The notes under the pieces are model-generated. The model saw nothing but the letters and a program-made list of their open reading frames with translations, searched no databases and was not told where the DNA came from. A stretch of 47,668 nt of DNA from Planctomycetota bacterium (GTDB lineage Bacteria > Planctomycetota > PUPC01 > JACPCR01). Positions 41,160 to 47,668 of the stretch are shown piece by piece. The DNA is taken from assembly GCA_027625095.1 (NCBI GenBank), contig JAQBXN010000062.1, positions 1 to 47,668 on the forward strand, written 5' to 3'. The position numbers and the translations under genes were made by a program. Position 1 is the first letter of the stretch; every line of letters starts with the position of its first letter.

Positions 41160-41236
41160 GAAGAGGGCCACGGATATCGGGATCAAAACATCTTCGGTCT
41201 CTTCATCCGTCGCCTTCTTTATCCGTGGCTCTCTTC
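41160..41236. repeat. Inverted repeat upstream of the glycosidase gene
   Basis: GAAGAGGGCCACGGATA at 41160-41176 pairs with 41220-41236 (16 of 17 bases). A smaller inner repeat GGATGAAG/CTTCATCC overlaps it. It lies between two divergent genes and is probably an intergenic palindromic repeat element. Confidence 0.65.
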
Positions 41237-41482
41237 ATACATGCTTAAAAAAATCTCCGCACGACACGGAGAAGTAATGGTAGATGAGTGACGGCAGCCA
41301 GCATGACTCTGAGATGTTTCTGCGCAAGCACCTTCATGTGTTCGGATACTGTTGTTGGGGACGCGACCCTTAGAATGGCAAAGGCAAACCCATTGGGCAC
41401 AATCATCCAGCCCAAGAATTCTTTACCCTCCGGCAAGGCCTTTACTGTGCATTCTCAGACACTTCGGGGGTATCACTGCCTC
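41237..41482. other. Upstream region of the glycosidase gene
   Basis: 246 bp between the inverted repeat and the signal-peptide ATG at 41483. Open frames run through it on both strands, but I see no recognisable domain. The frame continuous with the glycosidase is unlikely to be translated because the signal peptide starts at 41483. Confidence 0.4.
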
Positions 41483-43933
41483 ATGCACCGGTTGATACCT
41501 CTTATCATAATTCTTTGTGCTTCAGGCTTCGGCCAATCGCTAGAACCGGCACCCGGGCCCAGTTCATTACAGACTGCCCAGGCGCCTCTTCGCTGGTCGT
41601 TCGAAGATGGCACCCAGGGATGGAAAGCTCGCGACTGCCAGATCAAATCTGCGTCCGGTATCACCCGGCATGGCAGCAAGAGTTTGATGGTGAACAGCTC
41701 TTTTCCTCGTGCGGCGCGGATTGAGTTCGTTGGCGAACTTGGAGTGAAGTCCCTCAAAGAAATCCACTTCTGGGTTTTTGTGCCTCATGGCTCTCCGGCT
41801 GATTTGCAGGCGATGCTTTACCTGAAGGATAAGGACGGACTTTTCTATCAATACCTTCACCCCGAAAAGCTCCAGGAGGGTTGGCAGCAGATTGCTGTTG
41901 ATGTCTCCACTGAGAGTGTCGGCCTGGTGCCGCAGGATCACTATGGGCATTGGGGCGGCCGGGTGGCCGCGCACATCGACACACTCGGTATCAAGCTTAT
42001 CTCACGTCAGGAGTATTCCGGTGAGTTCTACATAGACCTGATCGAGTCGGTTGCCGGAACGACAGAGCGTGAGCCCCTGCGAATCCTGGATTTCAAACCG
42101 GGGCCTTCGAGGCTGGGCACGTTTGAAAAGTTTGAACTTTCGTTTCGGCTGAACAGGGAATTTAAGAACCCGTTCGATCCAACCCACATTCAGGTCGACG
42201 CAGAGTTCAAATCGCCTACTGAGGGATACACCATTCCAGGTTTTTACTCTCAGGATTTCGTGCGCAGCAAAGACAATCCACGGCGGGAACGATTCCTGGT
42301 GGACGACCTGGTTGCCGGCTCCAATCGCGCGGTGAATTCAGAACTCACTGTCGAAAGATGGGAAGAGATGATCCCGATGGGGGCGCCCTCGTGGAAAGTG
42401 CGCTTCACGCCAATGGAACCCGGCGCGCATAAGTACCGTCTGATCATCAAGACGGGCAGTAAGACCATTGAATCCCAATGGCACTCGTTCATTGCCAGTC
42501 CTTCCAACAAACCCGGCTTCGTCAGAGTCTGTAAGACAGACCCCCGGTACTTTGAATTTTCGAACGGCGATTTCTTTTATCCGATCGGTCACAATGTCCG
42601 TTCGCCGTTTGACGAACGATGGTGGGCAACCGTACTCGAGAAGGAGAAGCTGCCTCCGGACAAGGGCACTTATGCGTACGACGACATTCTGCGCAAGATG
42701 CATGAAAACGGTGAAAACCTGGCGGAAATCTGGATGGCAAGCTGGTGGCTGGCAATCGAGTGGACAAGCGAGTGGCGCGGATTCCGTGGCCTGACTGATT
42801 ACAACCTGGCTAACGCGAGCAAGCTCGATTACATGCTCGAGATAGCGGACAAGAACGACATCTATTACCACCTCGTGCTGGATAATCATGGCAAAGCCAG
42901 TACCTGGTGTGACCCCGAGTGGATCAACAATCCCTATAATGCTGACAACGGCGGCCCTGCCTACGATGTGGAAGATTACTTCACCAATCAGGAGGCAAAG
43001 GACACCTACAAGAAGACACTCCGTTATATTGTCGCCCGCTGGGCATACAGCCCCAGAATTATGGGCATTGAATTATGGAGCGAACTGGACCTCACCGGGG
43101 CCAGCTTTGATTTCAAGAACAGCGCAGTAAAGGCGGACTGGCATCGCGAAATCGGCCAGGAACTCCGCAACCTCGATGCATTCAAACACCTGGTGACCAC
43201 CCACTACTCCACTGACTGGCGTCGGCTCGATCCCAATGTTGTCTCGCTGCCCCAGATCGATTATGTCGTCGTCGACGCTTATCGCAGCCGTAAGAGCATT
43301 GTGGAGCTCATTGATCAAACTTATGAACGCGCAAGCCAGTATGGTAAACCCTGTTTTGTTACCGAGTATGGCGGCAGCCCGTGGGCGACCAGTGCTGCAC
43401 AAGTCATCCCTTTACTCAAAGCGGATCTGCAGGCCGGGCTGTGGGCCACTTACATGACACCTTCGGCAGCTTCGCCGTTGCTGTGGTGGTTCGAGTTTAT
43501 TGATCACCAGGATCAGTATTTTCGTTACAAGGCGCTGGCTAATTACGCCAAGGGTGAAGACCGCCGGAACCAGGGGCTCTATCAGAACGATGCCGCCGGC
43601 GCGATTGTTGCCGGGAACGCATTCGACAAACTTCGACTCAGCGCCAAAGTTCTGACGAATGGGCAGCGGGCGTATGCCTGGGTGTACGATCAGACCGCGA
43701 TGGAGAGCTGGCCACAGGAGGGTACCGCTCGAACCTTCAGTGGGGCAAGCCTCTCGCTTGCGATGGGATTTGGCGATTACACCTATGAGGTGTGGGACAC
43801 CGTGACCGGCAAGGTGGTTCAGAAAGAAAACGCCTCCGTCACCGGCACCACGATTTCTATTCCGCTGCCTGAGTTTACGATTGATTGTGCGATCAAAGTG
43901 AAGCCGAGAGGAAGTGGACTTCCCGCGAAGTGA
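41483..43933 (+). CDS. Secreted glycoside hydrolase, DUF5060-type
   Basis: 816 residues from the ATG at 41483 with a signal peptide (MHRLIPLIIILCASGFGQS). The N-terminal ~190 residues look like a CBM-type jelly roll (LRWSFEDGTQGWKARDCQ). A DUF5060-like Ig domain follows (FELSFRLNREFKNPFDPTH), then a TIM barrel. The likely acid/base is Glu534 in GIELWSELDL and the nucleophile is Glu628 in CFVTEYGGS, as in clan GH-A. The C-terminal beta-domain includes AYAWVYDQ and TYEVWDT. It probably acts on an extracellular polysaccharide; the linkage cannot be inferred. Confidence 0.88.
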   Translation: MHRLIPLIIILCASGFGQSLEPAPGPSSLQTAQAPLRWSFEDGTQGWKARDCQIKSASGITRHGSKSLMVNSSFPRAARIEFVGELGVKSLKEIHFWVFVPHGSPADLQAMLYLKDKDGLFYQYLHPEKLQEGWQQIAVDVSTESVGLVPQDHYGHWGGRVAAHIDTLGIKLISRQEYSGEFYIDLIESVAGTTEREPLRILDFKPGPSRLGTFEKFELSFRLNREFKNPFDPTHIQVDAEFKSPTEGYTIPGFYSQDFVRSKDNPRRERFLVDDLVAGSNRAVNSELTVERWEEMIPMGAPSWKVRFTPMEPGAHKYRLIIKTGSKTIESQWHSFIASPSNKPGFVRVCKTDPRYFEFSNGDFFYPIGHNVRSPFDERWWATVLEKEKLPPDKGTYAYDDILRKMHENGENLAEIWMASWWLAIEWTSEWRGFRGLTDYNLANASKLDYMLEIADKNDIYYHLVLDNHGKASTWCDPEWINNPYNADNGGPAYDVEDYFTNQEAKDTYKKTLRYIVARWAYSPRIMGIELWSELDLTGASFDFKNSAVKADWHREIGQELRNLDAFKHLVTTHYSTDWRRLDPNVVSLPQIDYVVVDAYRSRKSIVELIDQTYERASQYGKPCFVTEYGGSPWATSAAQVIPLLKADLQAGLWATYMTPSAASPLLWWFEFIDHQDQYFRYKALANYAKGEDRRNQGLYQNDAAGAIVAGNAFDKLRLSAKVLTNGQRAYAWVYDQTAMESWPQEGTARTFSGASLSLAMGFGDYTYEVWDTVTGKVVQKENASVTGTTISIPLPEFTIDCAIKVKPRGSGLPAK

Positions 43934-44381
43934 TACTTGCTCCCGGGAATTCAGAGAATTTCCTTGATCGGCCGATTGGCGTCCCTATGCCCAGACCGAT
44001 TGATTAAGGACAAAACTGGCGCCCAGGATGGCATAGATTGCAGGCGGCTGATGGTGAAGCATCTGGCTGAGGCATCAACAAAAAATACGGAATCCGGCAA
44101 ATGGCCCCCATGGAGGCGCTCTGCCTGGCTTCTTTGTCCCGGTCGCTGCCGACCAAAACCCAGCACTTCCCCTTGGGCGATTTATCATCCTTTCGCTCAA
44201 GTTTTATGGCAGAGACTTCTGAACAACTACGGACCCGCACAGTTCGGATTCGGTCACTTGACCGCACCGACTGGCTCGAAGAAAACGACGGTTCACGCTT
44301 CCATCCAGCTTGCCCGGATGGGGGCGTCCATTCGTAACTGAACCGTATTGTGATTAAGCCAGAAAGGTCGAGCATCCAGCC
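43934..44381. other. Intergenic stretch without a confident gene
   Basis: 448 bp between the glycosidase and the GT9 gene. Both strands hold open frames of 80-180 codons, but none has a ribosome site, a recognisable motif or clear coding character. A remnant of an older gene is possible. Confidence 0.45.
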
Positions 44382-45317
44382 ATGCGAATCCTTACTATCC
44401 GCCCCGGCGCGCTGGGCGACTTTATCGTCACTATTCCAGTCCTTCGCGCCCTGATGACAGCCTACCCCGAGGCTGCACATCACGTCATGGCACCGGGATT
44501 CGCCCGCGAGCTGTTGGGGCCGCGCAATCCACACTTGCGATTTCATCACCTTGAATTACCCGGCCTGCACACCTTCTTCAGCGAAGCCCTTGAGAAGGAC
44601 CAAAGGCTGGTAGATTTCTTCCAGCAGTTTGAGCTCATCCTGAGCTATTGGGGGAATACGGATTCCATATTCTCGAAACAGCTTGCTGGATGCCGAGAAG
44701 GCAGATTGCTGTGCTGTCACCCGAAACCTGTCGAGGATTTCCCGGGGCATGTCACCGAGCATCTCTTCGAGCCGCTTAAACAAATCGGGGTGTCCATGAC
44801 TTATGAGAATCCTTTGCTTCCGGCGACCCCAACGGAGATTTCAATGGCCAGAAGCAGGTTGGATTCCCTCGGCATGCAGCCGCGATTCGTGTTGTGTCAC
44901 CCTGGCAGTGGGAGTCCGGCCAAGAACTGGGCGGCCCTGCGATTTACTCATCTGGCACGAGCGGTAGGGACGGCGGCGGATTTGGAGATTCTGTTTATAG
45001 AGGGCCCGGCGGATGAGGAAACGGCCTCACAGATCCGGCAGGCAAGCGGTTTTCAATTCAAATGGCTTCAGAACCCTCCACTCGGTGAATTGATCGGGCT
45101 GCTGTCGCTGGCCGCGCTCTACATCGGAAACGACTCGGGTATTTCACATCTCGCGGGCGCGGCAGGCTGTCCAGCCCTGGCAATCTTTGGCCCGACACTG
45201 CCGGAATTATGGGGCCCTATAGGCGAGAAGGTCCAAACGCTTAAAGGCTCATCCAACCTCTTGCGGCCATCGATTAAGGAAGTAGCTACGGCAGCGCTTC
45301 TCCTGCTGCAGGGTTGA
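44382..45317 (+). CDS. Family 9 glycosyltransferase (heptosyltransferase-like)
   Basis: 311 residues, with an AAAGG upstream of the ATG. It is a GT-B enzyme of the ADP-heptose:LPS heptosyltransferase family. The N-terminal acceptor domain starts ILTIRPGALGDFIVTIPVLRAL. The donor domain shows LCHPGSGSPAKNWA and GNDSGISHLAGAAGCPALAIFGPT. It is cytoplasmic or peripherally membrane-bound. It suggests a lipopolysaccharide or surface-glycan pathway; the sugar donor is not known. DUF1844 follows 57 bp downstream. Confidence 0.9.
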   Translation: MRILTIRPGALGDFIVTIPVLRALMTAYPEAAHHVMAPGFARELLGPRNPHLRFHHLELPGLHTFFSEALEKDQRLVDFFQQFELILSYWGNTDSIFSKQLAGCREGRLLCCHPKPVEDFPGHVTEHLFEPLKQIGVSMTYENPLLPATPTEISMARSRLDSLGMQPRFVLCHPGSGSPAKNWAALRFTHLARAVGTAADLEILFIEGPADEETASQIRQASGFQFKWLQNPPLGELIGLLSLAALYIGNDSGISHLAGAAGCPALAIFGPTLPELWGPIGEKVQTLKGSSNLLRPSIKEVATAALLLLQG

Positions 45318-45374
45318 ACTCAAAACCTGAGCGGGGAGAATGCCGAACCGACACACTTTCAAGAGGGGGTCTTA

Positions 45375-45692
45375 ATGCCCGATGTAACCAGGAATCTTAA
45401 AGCGGAGCCCAAGACAACGGCCGACTGCAAGGCGGATAAACCGCCCATTCCTGAGCCCTCGCTACAGCACCTGATCATGAGCTTCGCGACCCAGGCGTTG
45501 TTTGGCCTCGGCGAAGCAGAAAATCCCGCCACGAGCAAGAAGGAACAGGACCTTGATTGGGCGAAATTCAACATCGACATGCTTGAAATGCTGGAAGAGA
45601 AAACCCGCGATAACACAAGCGCCGAAGAAAAGAACCTCTTCGTTCAAATCCTCTACGATCTCCGTATGCGGTACATAAAGGCGGTAGGTTAG
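45375..45692 (+). CDS. DUF1844 protein
   Basis: 105 residues; the ATG has GAGGGGG upstream. It shows LIMSFATQALFGLGE and DLDWAKFNIDMLEMLEEKTRDN...EEKNLFVQILYDLRMRYI, the full DUF1844 signature. It is small, helical and soluble. Function is unknown; the family is widespread in several bacterial phyla. It lies 57 bp after the GT9 gene and is probably in the same operon. Confidence 0.9.
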   Translation: MPDVTRNLKAEPKTTADCKADKPPIPEPSLQHLIMSFATQALFGLGEAENPATSKKEQDLDWAKFNIDMLEMLEEKTRDNTSAEEKNLFVQILYDLRMRYIKAVG

Positions 45693-45709
45693 GTCTGCCG
45701 AGTCAGCTC

Positions 45710-45733
45710 AAAAAAAGCCTCATGCGGAGAGGC
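45710..45733 (-). terminator. Rho-independent terminator for the minus-strand hook-repeat gene
   Basis: Read on the minus strand, a 5-bp stem GCCTC/GAGGC with a 7-nt loop is followed by seven T. It lies 72 bp after the stop of the minus-strand gene, which is convergent with DUF1844. Confidence 0.65.
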
Positions 45734-45804
45734 GGTGAGCTTCATTGAACCCCAGGATCGCTGCCAATCCCGGCCTGCGATAAAGCTGTCGCTTGCGAGT
45801 CGGA

Positions 45805-47668
45805 TTAGAGCATCATGGTCCCAATGTTGGCAACGGTTACCGCATCGATGCCGAGCAGATTGCCTGTAGAGAGGTTCTGTGCGGTGCCGCCATTTTCGGT
45901 TGTATTGGCCGCATCGTTGATTCCTGCTGCCGCGTTCTGTATCTGGCTCTGTTCCTGGGATGCCGCGCTGGTGTTCTGAGCGGAGTTTGCCGCATACCTG
46001 GCAAGGATATCTACCCCTCTTGGCGTAAGGGCAACCTGTTCCTTGCGAGTCATATCGATGATGCCCGTATGTCGTACATCGCCGGTCTGGCTGAGTGTCG
46101 CGGTCATGGTTCGTGTGTTATCCGCGTCGGCCCCGTTTGCGATGGCGTTTTGCAGGATTCTTTCGGCCGCGGAGCCCTGGCGCTGTCCGTTCGTGAATAT
46201 CGCTTGGGCCGCGTTGTTATCGTCTGTGGAGTACAGTTCACGGAAGCGTGCCCCGTGAAAGGCGCCGAAGTTATTGGCGAGTGTGCAGTTGAGAACAGTC
46301 GTTGTAAGGTCTACATCAAACGTCTGTGTAACCTGTGCACTCTGATTCAAGGAGTTGAAGGACGTACTGTCCGCGCCGGCGAAATTATTCAGTTCAGCAA
46401 AGGCATCCTGATTTCCGCCCTGATTCTGAGCGATGTGTGCAGAACCGCGTGCCAGGAACTCGGATTGCTCGGTATTGGCATTCAACCGAAGGAGATCGGG
46501 TGAAGGAGGCCCGGTGAAATCCTGGAACTGGATGTGTTTGCCTTCGTCCAGAAGATTGAGGTCGAGGGTAACAGGTTCAGCACCGCTGTTGCTGTTCTCG
46601 AGGACTCTCAATATTCCAGGATCACCTGTAGTCAGGGTCACGGTGGCTGCGGCGAATTTATCGACTGCTCCCCCCGGACCGATTCCCGTTCCATTGAGAA
46701 AATTGATCAAGTCGCCGACCGTCGTTCCATTATTGCCAGCACCAAATACGAACTCGATATTCGCACCAATAGTTGCGCCACTCTTTTGAGTGCCCGTTAT
46801 GCGAATTTCGTCTCCATCATTCAGGACATTCGTATTGTCAATTAGGTCGAGCGCATTCAGAAGGGTGCTCGTGTCGACGTTAGTGGCAGGCGTATCATTA
46901 TCGAGCGTGAAGGATGAGAATGCATTTACGCCTGTCACACCGTTTGTATTGGTAACGGCGAACGTGCCGAACGGATTGCCTCCAACGGTGTTGTTTGTGA
47001 TGGCAAGCGCAAGCGGGACATCGCCCGCGTCCTCTGCCGTAAACCGAAGTTGCCCGCCGGTAAAGGTCACAGTTGAGGCATCCGGAACATTGGCATTGAT
47101 GGCAGCAATCAGATTGTCCACGCCGTCAAAATTGGCGTCTGCGTTGTTGACTACAAAAGTACTGTTAAAGGCCGTCCCATCGGAATCCGTCCCAGTCCAG
47201 GCCAATGTATCCCCATCGTTAATACCTACATTAGCAATCAGGTTATTGACGATGCCTGAAGTGCTACCGGTAATGATCTCCGTCACACGATTGGTCACGC
47301 CGCCATTTTTGGGGGTGGTTACATGCGCATTGGGCGCATCGATATCGATGGACAGCATCCCGGGACCACCGTTGTCCGCCACCAGGCGGAGTTTGCCGTT
47401 GTTTACGTCACCCGGACCAATGAGATCCATCGTAGCAGTCGTAAATTTGTCTGTGCCGCCGCCGACCCCGACACCCGTTCCATTAATAAAATTGATCAGA
47501 TCGCCAACGGTTGTTCCGTTGTTTGCCGCGCCATACACAAACGTTGCCGCGGTGATCGCGGTTCCGTTAAATTCCGTCCCGGTAATGGTGATGTCATCAC
47601 CCGGCACGAGCACGTGTGCATCGTTGGCTTCGTCACCATTAATCGAACTAGCATTGGCGGTATGGCTC
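45805..47668 (-). CDS. Large repeat protein with flagellin-hook-IN-like motifs (5' end outside window)
   Basis: Open to the window edge, so the N-terminus is missing; at least 620 residues are visible. Repeats of GTTVGDLINF[IL]NGTG, followed by a GG-x-x-DKF[TA]-x-ATV segment, occur twice about 790 bp apart. Other beta-repeat units (GDTLAWTGTDSDG, GDEIRITGT) resemble the hook-IN motifs of FlgE and related surface proteins. The last ~200 residues (AEFNNFAG-like, ERILQNAIANGADAD, QNTSAASQEQSQIQN) are Asn/Ala/Gln-rich and do not match a FlgE C-terminus. Cysteine is almost absent. It is probably an extracellular filament or hook-like protein; this is inference. Confidence 0.6.
   Translation of the reverse strand, partial: SHTANASSINGDEANDAHVLVPGDDITITGTEFNGTAITAATFVYGAANNGTTVGDLINFINGTGVGVGGGTDKFTTATMDLIGPGDVNNGKLRLVADNGGPGMLSIDIDAPNAHVTTPKNGGVTNRVTEIITGSTSGIVNNLIANVGINDGDTLAWTGTDSDGTAFNSTFVVNNADANFDGVDNLIAAINANVPDASTVTFTGGQLRFTAEDAGDVPLALAITNNTVGGNPFGTFAVTNTNGVTGVNAFSSFTLDNDTPATNVDTSTLLNALDLIDNTNVLNDGDEIRITGTQKSGATIGANIEFVFGAGNNGTTVGDLINFLNGTGIGPGGAVDKFAAATVTLTTGDPGILRVLENSNSGAEPVTLDLNLLDEGKHIQFQDFTGPPSPDLLRLNANTEQSEFLARGSAHIAQNQGGNQDAFAELNNFAGADSTSFNSLNQSAQVTQTFDVDLTTTVLNCTLANNFGAFHGARFRELYSTDDNNAAQAIFTNGQRQGSAAERILQNAIANGADADNTRTMTATLSQTGDVRHTGIIDMTRKEQVALTPRGVDILARYAANSAQNTSAASQEQSQIQNAAAGINDAANTTENGGTAQNLSTGNLLGIDAVTVANIGTMML

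Overview
The window is bacterial chromosome of mid-50s GC. No ribosomal RNA, tRNA or marker gene fixes the lineage. Several traits point to the Planctomycetota/Verrucomicrobiota/Lentisphaerota neighbourhood or a related candidate phylum (inference): secreted TPR and propeller proteins, a Gfo/Idh/MocA oxidoreductase, a secreted DUF5060-type glycoside hydrolase, ECF sigma factors with a membrane anti-sigma protein, DUF1844, and abundant short palindromic intergenic repeats.

Layout. 1-3600 is a decayed region. It holds a type I restriction subunit fragment boxed by two inverted copies of a 29-bp palindromic repeat, the 3' part of an old-yellow-enzyme/FAD oxidoreductase gene, a sialidase-like gene fused tail-to-tail with it at about 1605, a frameshifted unknown gene, and a six-unit repeat array with 147- and 121-bp periods. 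4025-10689 is a two-gene operon of a membrane protein and an 1816-residue single-pass multi-propeller protein. 10752-13270 (minus strand) carries hemL, riboflavin synthase and a small glycogen-binding-module gene with a premature TGA. 13459-20289 (plus) carries a Gfo/Idh/MocA oxidoreductase, msrB, a multi-PAS/GAF histidine kinase, a PepF-like peptidase, an unknown protein and ClpS. 20486-24236 is an overlapping pair of large dynamin-like GTPases. 24283-27511 (minus) is a regulatory cluster of ECF sigma, cysteine-rich membrane anti-sigma, second ECF sigma and a DUF3179 protein. 27692-30791 carries alr and two lipid/sugar glycosyltransferases. 31052-36289 has a secreted TPR protein and gyrB. 36493-41113 (minus) has an alpha/beta hydrolase, an unknown secreted protein and a second GT39-type transferase. 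41483-45692 has the glycoside hydrolase, a GT9 heptosyltransferase-like gene and DUF1844. A hook-motif repeat protein runs off the right edge.

Main results. The DUF3179 gene is best read as one selenoprotein gene. Its in-frame TGA replaces the first Cys of the family's W-C-P-L-C motif, and a strong hairpin follows at the distance expected of a bacterial SECIS element. It sits at the end of a sigma/anti-sigma cluster whose anti-sigma protein has six cysteines after its membrane helix, which suggests a redox or envelope-stress circuit (inference). A second in-frame TGA, at the conserved Trp of the glycogen-binding gene, has no convincing SECIS and is more likely a nonsense mutation. The propeller operon and the tandem GTPase pair are the best candidates for undescribed multi-gene systems.
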